A stretch of DNA of 64,000 bases, taken from NCBI GenBank assembly GCA_948144175.1, contig CANXME010002057.1:1263501-1327500 (forward strand). The letters are read 5' to 3'. This document shows, piece by piece, positions 32,427-42,947 of the stretch. The translations under genes were made by a program, and so were the position numbers. The number at the start of each line of letters is the position of its first letter. Within the stretch, counting starts at the first letter, position 1. The notes beneath the pieces were generated by a model, which was not told the origin of the DNA, ran no database searches, and worked only from the letters and a program-made list of their open reading frames with translations. Source of the stretch: Closterium sp. NIES-65. Lineage: Eukaryota > Streptophyta > Zygnematophyceae > Desmidiales > Closteriaceae.

Positions 32427-35400
32427 TTCCACATCTTCAACCCGTCTTCGACATCTTGAACCCCTCTTCCACATCTTCAACCCATCTTCGACATCTTCAA
32501 CCCCTCTTCCACATCTTCAATCCCTCTTCCACATCTTCAACCCCTCTTCCACATCTTCGACCCCTCTTCCACATCTTCAACCCCTCTTCCATATCTTCAA
32601 CCCCTCTTCCCCATCTTCAACCCCTCTTCACCACCTTCAACCCCTCTTCCCCATCTTCAACCCCTCTTCACCACCTTCAACCCCTCTTCCCCATCTTCAA
32701 CCCCTCTTCCACATCTTCAACCCCTCTTCTCCATCTTCAACCCCTCTTCCACATCTTCAACCCCTCTTCCCCATCTTCAACCCCTCTTCCACATCTTCAA
32801 CCCCTCTTCCCCATCTTCAACCCCTCTTCCACATCTTCAACCCCTCTTCCCCATCTTCAACCCCTCTTCCACATCTTCAACCCCTCTTCCCCATCTTCAA
32901 CCCCTCTTCCGCATCTTCAACCCCTCTTCCACATCTTCAACCCCTCTTCCACATCTTCAACCCCTCTTCCCCATCTTCAACCCCTCTTCCCCATCTTCAA
33001 CCCCTCTTCCCCATCTTCAACCCCTCTTCCCCATCTTCAACCCCTCTTCCCCATCTTCAACCCCTCTTCCACATCTTCAACCCCTCTTCCCCATCTTCAA
33101 CCCCTCTTCCGCATCTTCAACCCCTCTTCCCCATCTTCAACCCCTCTTCCACATCTTCAACCCCTCTTCCCCATCTTCAACCCCTCTTCCACATCTTCAA
33201 CCCCTCTTCCCCATCTTCAACCCCTCTTCCGCATCTTCAACCCCTCTTCCCCATCTTCAACCCCTCTTCCACATCTTCAACCCCTCTTCCCCATCTTCAA
33301 CCCCTCTTCCCTTTCTTCAATCTCTCTTCCCCATCTTCAACCCCTCTTCCACATCTTCAACCCCTCTTCCACATCTTCAACCCCTCTTCCCCATCTTCAA
33401 CCCCTCTTCCCTTTCTTCAATCTCTCTTCCCCATCTTCAACCCCTCTTCCACATCTTCAACCCCTCTTCCACATCTTCAACCCCTCTTCCCCATCTTCAA
33501 CCCCTCTTCCCTTTCTTCAATCTCTCTTCCCCATCTTCAACCCCTCTTCCACATCTTCAACCCCTCTTCCCCATCTTCAACCCCTCTTCCACATCTTCAA
33601 CCCCTCTTCCACATCTTCAACCCCTCTTCCACATCTTGAGCCCCTCTTCCCAATCTTCAATCCCTCTTCCCCATCTTCAACCCCTCTTCCCCATCTTCAA
33701 CCCCTCTTCCACATCTTCAACCCCTCTTCCCCATCTTCAACCCCTCTTCCCCATCTTCAACCCCTCTTCTCCATCTTCAACCCCTCTTCCACATCTTCAA
33801 CCCCTCTTCCACATCTTCAACCCCTCTTCCCCATCTTCAACCCCTCTTCCACATCTTCAACCCGTCTTCCACATCTTCAACCCCTCTTCCACATTTTGAG
33901 CCCCTCTTCCCAATCTTCAATCCCTCTTCCCCATCTTCAACCCCTCTTCCCCATCTTCAACCCCTCTTCCACATCTTCAACCCCTCTTCCCCATCTTCAA
34001 CCCCTCTTCCACATCTTCAACCCCTCTTCCCCATCTTCAACCCCTCTTCCACATCTTCAACCCCTCTTCCCCATCTTCAACCCCTCTTCCACATCTTCAA
34101 CCCCTCTTCCCCATCTTCAACCCCTCTTCCACATCTTCAACCCCTCTTCCCCATCTTCAACCCCTCATCCCCATCTTCAACCCCTCTTCCACATCTTCAA
34201 CCCCTCATCCCCATCTTCAACCCCTCTTCCATATCTTCAACCCCTCTTCCCCATCTTCAACCCCTCTTCCCCATCTTCTACCCCTCTTCCACATCTTCAA
34301 CCCTTCTTCCCCATCTTCGACCCCTCTTCCCCATCTTCAACCCCTCTTCCCCATCTTCAACCCCTCTTCCCCATCTTCAACCCCTCTTCCCCATCTTCAA
34401 CCCCTCTTCCCCATCTTCAACCCCTCTTCCCCATCTTCAACCCCTCTTCCACATCTTCAACCCCTCTTCCCCATCTTCAACCCCTCTTTCGCATCTTCAA
34501 CCCCTCTTCCCCATCTTCAACCCCTCTTCCACATCTTCAACCCCGCTTCCCCATCTTCTACCCCTCTTCCCCTTCTTCAATCTCTCTTCCCCATCTTCAA
34601 CCCCTCTTCCACATCTTCAACCCCTTTTCCACATCTTCAACCCCTCTTCCCCATCTTCAACCCCTCTTCCACATCTTCAACCCCTCTTCCCCATCTTCAA
34701 TCCCTCTTCCACATCTTCAACCCCTCTTCCCCATCTTCAACCCCTCTTCCACATCTTCAACCCCTCTTCCCCATCTTCAACCCCTCATCCCCATCTTCAA
34801 CCCCTCTTCCACATCTTCAACCCCTCATCCCCATCTTCAATCCCTCTTCCACATCTTCAACCCCTCTTCCCCATCTTCAACCCCTCTTCCCCATCTTCTA
34901 CCCCTCTTCCACATCGTCAACCCCTCTTCCCCATCTTCAACCCCTCTTCCCCATCTTCAACGCCTCTTCCCCATCTTCAACCCCTCTTTCTCATCTTCAA
35001 CCCCTCTTCCCCATCTTCAACCCCTCTTCCCCATCTTCAACCCCTCTTCCCCATCTTCAACCCCTCTTCCCCATCTTCGACCCCTCTTCCACATCTTCCA
35101 CATCTTCGACCCCTCTTCCCCATCTTCCACATCTTCGACCCCTCTTCCCCATCTTCCACATCTTCGACCCCTCTTCCCCATCTTCCCCATCTTCGACTCC
35201 TCTTCCTCATCTTCCACATCTTCGAACCCTCTTCCACATCTTCCACAAATTCGACCCATCTTCCCCATCTTCCACATCTTCGACCCCTCTTCCACATCTT
35301 CCACAACTTCGACCCATCTTCCCCATCTTCGACCCCTTTTCCACATCTTCCATATCTTTGACCCCTCTTCCCCATCTTCCCCATCTTCGACCCCTCTTCC

Positions 35401-36325
35401 ACATCTTCCACATCTTCGACCCCTCTTCCCCATCTTCCCCATCTTCGACCCCTCTTCCACATCTTCCACATCTTCCACATCTCCGACCCCTCTTCCACAT
35501 CTTCCACATCTTCGACCCCTCTTCCCCATCTTCCACATCTTCGACCCCTCTTCCACATCTTCCACATCTTCGACCCCTCTTCCCCATCTTCGACCCCTCT
35601 TCCACATCTTCGACATCTTCGACCCCTCTTCCACATCTTCCACATCTTCGACCCCTCTTCCACATCTTCGACATCTTCCACATCTTCGACGCCTCTTCCA
35701 CATCTTCGACATCTTCGACATCTTCGACCCCTCTTCCACATCTTCGACATCTTCGACCCCTCTTCCACATCTTCGACATCTTCCACATCTTCGACATCTT
35801 CCACATCTTCGACCCCTCTTCCACATCTTCGACATCTTCGACCCCTCTTCGACATCTTCGACCCCTCTTCCCCATCTTCGACATCTTCGACCCCTCTTCC
35901 CCATCTTCGACCCCTCTTCCCCATCTTCGACATCTTTGACCCCTCTTCCCCATCTTCGACATCTTCGACCCCTCTTCCGCATCTTCCCCACCTTCGACCC
36001 CTCTTCCCCATCTTCCCCACCTTCGACCCCTCTTCCCCATCTTCCCCACCTTCGACCCCTCTTCCCCATTTTCCCCACCTTCGACCCCTCTTCCCCATCT
36101 TCCCCACCTTTGACCCCTCTTCCCCATCTTCCCCACCTTCGACCCCTCTTTCCCATCTTCCACACCTTCGACCCCTCTTCCCTTTCTTCCACACCTTCGA
36201 CCCCTCTTCCCCATCTTCCACACCTTCGACCCCTCTTCCCCATCTTCCACACCTTCGACCCCTCTTCCCCATCTTCCACACCTTCGACCCCTCTTCCCCA
36301 TTTTCCACATTTTCCACGCTGGCTC
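32427..36325 (+). repeat. 3.9-kb pyrimidine-rich minisatellite in an MSH2 intron
   Basis: From about 32440 to 35080 the unit is 20 bp, CCCCTCTTCC(A/C)CATCTTCAA, about 130 copies with a few variants (CCTTTCTTCAATCTC; CATATCTTCAA). From about 35080 to 36325 the register changes to mixed 10-bp steps (CATCTTCGAC, CATCTTCCAC), giving 30-, 40- and 50-bp higher-order units, and ends with CCACCTTCGACC variants. One strand is almost purely C/T. All frames stay open for long stretches because of the period; this is not a gene. Confidence 0.97.
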
Positions 36326-36391
36326 TTCCACATTTTCTCTAGTGCCCCTGCTTAATGGTGATCCTTCTCCCCTCCCTGTCTCTCTTGGCAG

Positions 36392-36800
36392 CTGAGGGGG
36401 GAGTGAGCACCTTCATGGTAGAGATGCTTGAAACAGCCATCATCTTGAATCACGTGCCCTGTTGATTTACTTCCCTCACTTTTACTTCCCTTACTTTCTT
36501 TACTTGGCTTTTCTCCCCTCCCTGCCTTGTCTCTTGCCAGCTGAGGCGGGAGTGAGCACCTTCATGGCAGAGATGATTGAAACAGCCGTCTTCTCGAATC
36601 ACGTGTCCTGTTGATTTACTTCCCTCACTTTTACTTCCCTCACTTTTACTTCCCTCACTTTTACTTCCCTCAATTTTACTTTTACTTTCCTCTCTTGGTT
36701 TTTCTCCCCTCCCTGCCTTGTCTCTTGCCAGCTGAGGGGGGAGTGAGCACCTTCATGGCAGAGATGCTTGAAACAGCCGCCATCCTGCGCGGTGCTTATT
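36392..36800 (+). repeat. Three upstream partial copies of the start of MSH2 exon X6
   Basis: 36392-36456, 36541-36605 and 36732-36800 each follow a CAG and repeat CTGAGG…GTGAGCACCTTCATGG-AGAGATG. All three carry extra bases in the G run compared with the true exon (GAGGGGAG), so they would shift the frame. Confidence 0.87.
36612..36690 (+). repeat. 16-bp tandem repeat (ACTTCCCTCACTTTT)
   Basis: Four to five units of TTACTTCCCTCACTTT between two of the X6-like copies. Confidence 0.8.
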
Positions 36801-36866
36801 CAACCACATGCCCCCAACTTCCTCCTTGCTCCACTCCCTGTTGTTCCTCACTCGTGACTGTCGCAG

Positions 36867-36993
36867 CTGAGGGGAGTGAGCACCTTCATGGCGGAGATGC
36901 TGGAAACAGCTGCAATTCTGCATGCCGCCACGCCGCACTCACTGGTGATCATCGATGAGTTGGGGAGGGGGACGTCCACTTATGACGGCTTTG
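36867..36993 (+). pseudogene. MSH2: MSH2 exon X6 with Walker B
   Basis: 127 bp, acceptor TCGCAG, donor TTTG|GTACGT. It encodes [20 protein letters not shown] and then [19 protein letters not shown]. This is the fourth copy of the exon start and the first copy of the exon end, and the only one with both and a correct frame. Confidence 0.92.
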
Positions 36994-37031
36994 GTACGTG
37001 TTGCATTCACTGTGTTGAAACAGTGGTGGCC

Positions 37032-37372
37032 TGAAACAGCAACCATTCTGCATGCCGCCACGCCCCACTCGCTGGTCATCATCGATGAGCTGGGTTGAGG
37101 AACATCCACTTATGACGGATTCGGTGAGTGCCAGCCTTGGATTCTTCAACAAATGGTTGAAACTGTGGCAGCTAGTGACAGCAGCCATCCTGCATGCTGC
37201 CATGCCACACTCGCTGGTGATCATCGACGAGCTTGGGCGAGGAACGTCCACTTATGACGGGTTTGGTGAGTGGCAGCTTCGCCCCGAGCTCGCTTGAGAC
37301 AGCCTCCACTCTGCACTCGCTGGTTATCACTGATGAGCTACGGCATAGCAATTCCAACAGTGACGGCCGCAG
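37032..37372 (+). repeat. Three downstream partial copies of the end of MSH2 exon X6
   Basis: 37032-37123, 37172-37265 and 37297-37372 repeat the Walker B half (CATCATCGA-GAGCT…TCCACTTATGACGG). The first has TGA inside (GGTTGAGG); the first two keep a G|GTGAGTG donor; the third is much decayed. Confidence 0.87.
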
Positions 37373-37400
37373 CACGTGCTGGTCTGCTCCGGTTGCTTTT

Positions 37401-37602
37401 GCTCTTGCGTGGGCCACCTGTGAACGTCTACTGGGCGTGACAAGAGGCCCCACCCTCTTCGCCACGCACTTTCACAAGCTCACGGCTCTCGAGACCCTGC
37501 TTGTTCCCGTCCCATCCCCTTGCAGGCCTCGCCTGGGCTATCTGTGAGCATCTAGTGGACGTCACTAGAGCGCCCACACTCTTCGCCACGCACATTCACA
37601 AA
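37401..37602 (+). repeat. Two upstream partial copies of MSH2 exon X7
   Basis: 37401-37497 (decayed) and 37526-37602 (after TTGCAG) repeat the start of X7 (CTCGCCTGGGCTATCTGTGA…CTCTTCGCCACGCA). A third copy stands at 38171-38262 after ACACCAG. Confidence 0.87.
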
Positions 37603-37608
37603 CTCATT

Positions 37609-37968
37609 GCTCTCTTGCCCTACCTCCACTTTTGAGTCGACTCAAAAGGCTCTCTTGCCCTACCTCCACTTTTGAGTCGACTCAAAAGGCTCTCTTGCCC
37701 TACCTCCACTTTTGAGTCGACTCAAAAGGCTCTCTTGCCCTACCTCCACTTTTGAGTCGACTCAAAAGGCTCTCTTGCCCTACCTCCACTTTTGAGTCGA
37801 CTCAAAAGGCTCTCTTGCCCTACCTCCACTTTTGAGACAACTCAAAAGGCTCTCTTGCCCTACCTCCACTTTTGAGTCGACTCAAAAGGCTCTCTTGCCC
37901 TACCTCCACTTTTGAGTCGACTCAAAAGGCTCTCTTGCCCTACATCCACTTTTGAGTCGACTCAAAAG
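37609..37968. repeat. Nine-unit, 40-bp array with a palindrome in each unit
   Basis: Each unit is TCTCTTGCCCTACCTCCA plus the palindrome TTTTGAGTCGACTCAAAA and a few joining bases. Nine units fill exactly 360 bp. The sixth has GAGACAACTC in place of the palindrome centre; one other unit has CATCCA. It sits in the MSH2 intron before X7. Confidence 0.95.
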
Positions 37969-37980
37969 GCTCTCGTGCCT

Positions 37981-38170
37981 TACCTCCACCCACCACTCCC
38001 CTCCCACACCAGACGATTTTTGAGGCGCCTCAAAAAAACAAACTCATTGCTCTCTTGCCTTTCCTCCACCCACCACTCCCCTCCCACACCAGACGATTTT
38101 TTAGGCGCCTCAAAAACAAACTCATTGCTCTCTTGCCTTTCCTCCACCCACCACTCCCCTCCCACACCAG
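37981..38170. repeat. Two to three copies of an 80-bp unit with a second palindrome
   Basis: The unit CTCTTGCCTTTCCTCCACCC…CCACACCAG carries TTTTTGAGGCGCCTCAAAAA at 38017-38036 and a one-mismatch version at about 38097-38116. The palindrome is related in layout to the GTCGAC one next door. Confidence 0.88.
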
Positions 38171-38325
38171 GTCTCGCTTGGGCTATCTGTGAGCATCTAG
38201 TGGACGTCACTAGAGCGCCCACCCTCTTTGCCACACACTTTCACGAGCTCACAGCTCTCGAGACCCTGCTCCTTCCTGTTCCTCCCTGTTTTACCCCCCG
38301 CTTTCGCCTCTCACCCTCCTTTCAG

Positions 38326-38504
38326 GTCTCGCCTGGGCTATCTGTGAACACCTAGTGGATGTGACAAGAGTGCCCACCCTCTTTGCCACCCACTTTCACG
38401 AGCTCACGGCTCTCGAGACCCGCGATGATTCCAGTGGTGTTGCCAACTTCCACGTCAGCGCGCACATCGACGAAGCTTCCAGGAAACTCACCATGCTTTA
38501 CAAG
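38326..38504 (+). pseudogene. MSH2: MSH2 exon X7
   Basis: 179 bp, phase 1 start after TTTCAG, donor AAG|GTCCGT. It encodes LAWAICEHLVDVTRVPTLFA, THFHELTALETR and VANFHVSAHIDEASRKLTML. This is the last and only full copy (the fourth of the exon start). Confidence 0.9.
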
Positions 38505-38517
38505 GTCCGTACGCCCG

Positions 38518-38740
38518 TTTCAAGAACTAATGCCCCTCATATGTGGTATGCATACATGTGTGAAGGTCATTCACATGAAGTGACTTTTGAGTCGACTCAA
38601 AAGTCATTTCAAGAACTGATGCCCCTCATATGTGGTATGCATACATGTGTGAAGGTCACTCACATGAAGTGACTTTTGAGTCGACTCAAAATTCATTTCA
38701 AGAACTGATGCCCCTCATATGTGGTATTCATACATCTTTT
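38518..38740. repeat. Three copies of an 89-bp unit joined by perfect palindromes
   Basis: The unit TTTCAAGAACTGATGCCCCT…CACATGAAG occurs three times. At each of the two joints is a palindrome with core TTTTGAGTCGACTCAAAA: 38581-38606 (26 bp, perfect) and 38670-38695 (two mismatches at one end). Confidence 0.93.
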
Positions 38741-38998
38741 GTCATCAGCTATTGAGTGTGATTGTTGCCTCGATTACCCTTCAAAAAAACCACTCAACAG
38801 CTCATTCATTATCGTATTTCTCCCTTTCCTTTCTCTTTCCCTGCGCCTTTTTGCTCCTGTTTCTTTGCCTCCCCTTGTTAGCTGATAACATCTAAATGGT
38901 TTTTGAGCCGCCTCAGAAATTTCCTTGATCCTCTTTCATTGTCTCCCTCCCCTTGCTCGCAATATCTTGGTTCTTGTTGTTTCTACTCCCTCCCCCAG

Positions 38999-39475
38999 GT
39001 GCAACCGGGCCCGTGTGATCAGAGCTTTGGCATCCACGTGGCGGAGTTTGCACACTTCCCTCCCGAGGTGGTGGCCATGGCATGCGCCAAGGCACAGGAG
39101 CTCAAAGACTTTGCCCCTCCTGCTGCTCATGGCACTGCTGCTGGTGCAGATAATGATGCTGGTGCTGCTCATGGTGCCGCTGCTGCTGCTGATGCTGCTG
39201 CTGCTGCTGCTTCTGCTGCTACTGCTGGTGGTGCTGCTGCTGGTGCTGGTGCGGGTGCTGGTGCAGCCAAGCGTAAGCGGGAGGGAGGGGAGGAGTAGAG
39301 GGAGGGAGTGGGGCGAGCACGGCAGTTCCTTCGGGAGTTTGCATCGCTACCTCTCGACAAGATGGCTGCAGAGGATGCATTGAAGGCAGTAGCAGCGCAG
39401 GTCAAGGCTTTGGAGGGGGATGCGGAGGTAAACGAGTGGCTCAGAACCCAGCTTCTATCATCCATTGCTGCATGA
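38999..39475 (+). pseudogene. MSH2: MSH2 exon X8, last exon
   Basis: Acceptor CCCCCAG at 38992-38998. It encodes [20 protein letters not shown] and [20 protein letters not shown], then a long Ala/Gly tract from GCT/GCA repeats (about 39115-39270), a basic KRKR patch and the MSH2 tail REFASLPLDKMAAEDA…NEWLRTQL, ending at TGA 39473-39475. A TAG at 39296-39298 (after GGEE) separates the tail from the rest in the same frame. If that TAG is used, the protein lacks the C-terminal helices that contact the MSH6/MSH3 partner. Confidence 0.85.
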
Positions 39476-40214
39476 GGGCCTCTTTTTGCAGTTGGAAAAA
39501 GGGAGGTATTGGCAGCTGTGTTCGGCAAGTGAAGAGTTTCAGGTGGCTGAACTATTTGGCGAGATGATCAGGACTCGTATTCTATGTTTTGTGTGGAGTT
39601 CTCTTCCTATTTCATGTATTATATCTCAGTCTACCATGCATGTTATTGGGTTATCGGATCCTTCTAAATGTCTCGCGTCGCGTCGCACCACGTCGCGCAG
39701 TGAATTGGGTGAGGAAATGACGAAGCGCCGTGTTTTCTTGTTTTCGATTCCAATGGGCAGTGTTTTTTACCGCACATTGCTCCGCGATCTCGTCCAATTT
39801 CCACGGGCAGTTTGTTGAACTTAACGCACATTGTAGCTATTTTTTGAGGCAGACAAATATATGACCCTCTCGGGAAATACATGAACTTGGGAAGCATCAA
39901 CCCTAAACACAATGTGGCAATCAGTTTTAGGGTTGATGCCCCACGAATGGATTGCCGTCCAAAAGGGGTTTATTTGATTCACTGGCCACTAAACTGAAAC
40001 CAGGTAATATTCATAATTGCCCTGGCCACAAGGTTATCAAAAATGTCAAAATTATCTGCCCCAAGGAATCGGACGCGAGCGCAAAGATTAGGCGGTGTCA
40101 AAACCACTGCCCAAAGGAATCCGAAACTAGAAAGCAGGGCAGTCCGTCATTTCCTCGAGTTGCGTTCGACATTGGAGATTGTATGAGTTGCGTTCCGCTT
40201 CAGTACAGTTCCAT
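39476..40214. other. Intergenic region between MSH2 and Cop-G
   Basis: No gene seen. The first 220 bp resemble the region at 58660-58880 (shared …GTTATCG-ATC--TCTAAA…TCGC-TCGCAC), so they belong to the duplicated MSH2 tail. A 14-bp inverted repeat GCATCAACCCTAAA / TTTAGGGTTGATGC lies at 39894-39907 and 39926-39939, an 18-base loop apart. Confidence 0.6.
40210..40214. repeat. Target site duplication of Cop-G, left copy (TCCAT)
   Basis: TCCAT recurs at 47697-47701 after the other LTR. Confidence 0.9.
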
Positions 40215-40344
40215 TCAGAAAACTGAAACGAGAATGAATGAGCTATGAATGAAGTGGGTACAAGTACTAACCCTAATTGGGTTGACCCCCTATGGGATAC
40301 CCCACTACAGCCTACACAAAAGCATAAGCTATAATGTTCTGACA
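40215..40344 (-). repeat. Cop-G 3' LTR
   Basis: 130 bp; differs from the 5' LTR (47566-47696) by two substitutions and one missing base. The outer end reads TC instead of TG on the plus strand. Confidence 0.93.
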
Positions 40345-40550
40345 CACCCCCATAGGCAAAGTGGGGGAGAACAAGTGGTCACAAGAACAGTCAAGCAAAG
40401 CAAAGCAGAGCTCAAGGTGGATCACAAAGTCACCACACATTCCGAGCACGAGTTCAAGGCCACAAGGCCAGTTCACATGCAAGAGTACACATATATATAA
40501 AGCTAGACAAACAAGAGCAGGTGTATATATATGTAACAGTAGAAGCAAGG

Positions 40551-42947
40551 TCAAGAGGTGAGGAAGTGAGGCAAGACAGGGACAAGACCCAGCCGAGTGC
40601 AGAAGCGCTGATGATCACAAGGCGGAAGTGCCGTGGTGAAGACATCAGCAGTGTTGGCCTGAGAGGCCACGTACGCAAGCCGCAACTGTCCACGCTGCTG
40701 TAGCTCACGAGCAAGGAAGTAGCGGAGAGCGTTGTGCTTTGTTCTGTGCTCCAGTCGCTGCTCTCGACACAAGGCCAGCATGGCCTTGTTGTCTACGTAC
40801 AGAACTGGAGGAGAACCAGGCGGCTCTCCGAGGTCAGTCAGTAGGTAGGTGAGCCAGCGAAGCTCCCGTGCAGCCATGGCCCCAGTGTAGATCTCAGCCT
40901 CACAACTGGAGCCGAGAACAGAAGACGAGCGAGTAGACCGCCACGAGACAGAGCCGGAACCAAGGCCGAAGGTGTAACCCTGTGACAACCGCTGTGTAGC
41001 CTGGTCGTCAGCCCAAGAAGCGTCTGCGTGCCCAGTGAGGACCACTAGACTGCGCCCTGCAAGCACTAGCCCCATGCCCGACGTACTGCACAAGTAGCGC
41101 AACACCCTCTTCGCTGCAGCCATGTGCTCTGGTCGGTGTCTCCCAGGAGCAACATAGCGTGCGAGAATGCTAAGAGGGTATGCAAGGTCAGGTCGTGTGC
41201 AGGTCATCAGGTACATGAGGCAGCCAACAAGCTCTGGAAACGGACCACTCGACTCTACGGACTCATCCGAAGGCAGAGCTGAGAGCGAGTGGCGAGTAGG
41301 CAAAGGAGTGGCCTGAGGCGAGGAGTATGTGAAGCCGAAGCGCTGAAGGACCTGCTGCACCATGTGTGACTGAGTCAGGGTAATGGTGCGGCGTGCTCTT
41401 TCCCGGGTGATCTGCAAGCCAAGATAATTGCGCAGTTCACCCAGGTCTGTGCACGTGTGTCTCTTCTGTAGCTCGGACTTCACGTAGGCGAGTCCAGCAG
41501 TGTCAGCTGTGGCAAAGACCAAGTCGTCGACGTACACGAGGATGTAGAACGGCGGCAGAGAGGTGTCGGTGCGCAGAAACAGCGACGGGTCGACAGTAGA
41601 AGGAGCAAACCCAAGAGCCGCAAGCGTAGTCCTCAGTGTGTCGTGCCACTCACGTGGAGCCTGGCGGAGACCGTAGACTGGACGCCGGAGACTCCACTGG
41701 GTACCAGGAGGGAACGACCCAGTGAAGCCCGGTGGGCGGCGCAGCCAGATCTCCTCGTGCAAGCTGCCCTGCAAGAAAGCTGTGCTGAAGTCAAGAGAGT
41801 GCAGCTCGTAGTCACGGTGAGCAGCAACGTGCAGCAGTACCCAAAGAGTGGTCATCTTCGGGGTGGGAGAGAAGGTCTGAAAGTAGTCAACTCCTTGCCG
41901 CTAACTGAAGCCACGAGCCACGTACCGTGCCTTGAAGACAGGCGGAGAACCCGGCGGCCGCTTCACCCTGAAGATCCACATGCCACTGACGATGTTCGCC
42001 CCAGGCGGGGGAACCTCGTCAACGTAGGTACCAGTGAACTTCCAGGAAGCCATCTCTGTGTCCATAGCTGCCTGCCACTGAGAGGAATAACCCTCTATCG
42101 CCTCTGCGTAAGAGTGCAGAGCCGGGATGTCAAGTGCATCCGGGTCTCCCTCAGGGGTAAGCAGTACGGATACGAGATGAGGTGAAGCAGCTGCCAGACA
42201 CTGGAACTCCTCCTGTCTGTCCTCAAGAACGTCCATGCCAAGGGCACACTCACCCCCGACGGACGGAGGACAGACAGACTCAGACTCAGCAACAAGACTA
42301 GCAGCGTAGTCTAGGCGACAGCGCGCAGCAAAGTCGACAAGCTCAGCAACTAAAGCAGACGCAACAGTAGACTCAAAGGAAGGGTCAGTGATGACGGTAG
42401 CAAGGAGACGCGTGATAGTAGGACTGGCAGCACGAAGAGAGTCCGAATCCGGGTCGGCAAGAGCAGAAAGAGAGGACTCAGGAGGAGAAGGCAAAGGGGC
42501 ACGCAGAGGAGCAGTGGACGGACGGAGAGACATCCGGTGCGTGCCAGGGACAGGAGGAGGACGCTGATGCGAACCACGACCACTAGTGCGAGCAGCACGG
42601 ACAGGCGACGCAGGGCGAAACGCAGGCTCATGACGCTCAGCAAGACCTCTAGTAGGACCTGTGTAGGGAGAAGGAGCATGCAAGGGGGAGGCAGGCTGTA
42701 ACTGTAACTGTGACGGGACAGGCTGTGGACACTCTAAGGGAGGAGGAGGACCAGTAGAAGGCGAAAGACCAAGAACCCGCTGCAGGAGTGGAACGAAGTA
42801 CGGTCGAGGCCGCGCGGCGAATCTAGACACAGCAGGGACAGCACGAGTACCCCCAGCAGGAGCACCAGCTCCAGCAGCACCTCCAGCTCCGGTACCTGCA
42901 GCAGCTCCAGTAGCTCCAGGACCTCCAGCAGCACCAGTAGCCCCCAA
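40551..42947 (-). pseudogene. Cop-G reverse transcriptase and RNase H
   Basis: The RT domain from EGYSSQWQAAMDTEM is open but for a TAG near 41901-41903, where FSQRQG of the sister copies reads FS-TAG-RQG. Beyond it the frame is open from about 41855 to the TGA at 40551-40553. It has LDFSTAFLQGSL, VYGLRQAPREWHD, intact YVDD (about 41527-41538), TGHADASWADD, SSCEAEIYTGA, YVDNKAMLALC and TADVFTTAL. Apart from the stop it could be active. Confidence 0.9.

Larger units (their letters stand above)
28813..39475 (+). pseudogene. MSH2: MSH2, DNA mismatch repair MutS homologue, C-terminal half, disturbed
   Basis: Eight exon regions together encode the lever/clamp part, the ABC ATPase and the helix-turn-helix tail of MSH2, the partner of MSH6 or MSH3 in mismatch recognition in the nucleus. 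Motifs: LETRKDGVKFTN (clamp), GPNMGGKST (Walker A), [16 protein letters not shown] (Walker B and dimer motif), APTLFATHFHELTALE-like, [15 protein letters not shown] and a final LPLDKM helix. Introns are GT-AG and exon phases are compatible. In-frame stops at 29396-29398 (TAG), 30441-30443 (TAA) and 39296-39298 (TAG) argue for a pseudogene. The N-terminal half is absent from the window; the retrotransposon nest lies where it would be. Almost every exon edge exists in two to five partial copies, and one intron carries a 3.9-kb minisatellite. Confidence 0.88.

Noticed and set aside
32375..36355. A 1326-codon open frame on the plus strand and 370-440-codon frames on the minus strand
   Set aside because: They are produced by the 20-bp and 10-bp minisatellite, are open in several frames at once and have no non-repeat domain.
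37609..37968. CRISPR-like array of palindromic repeats
   Set aside because: The 'spacers' are identical in all units, there are no cas genes, and the context is a eukaryotic intron. It is a tandem repeat.
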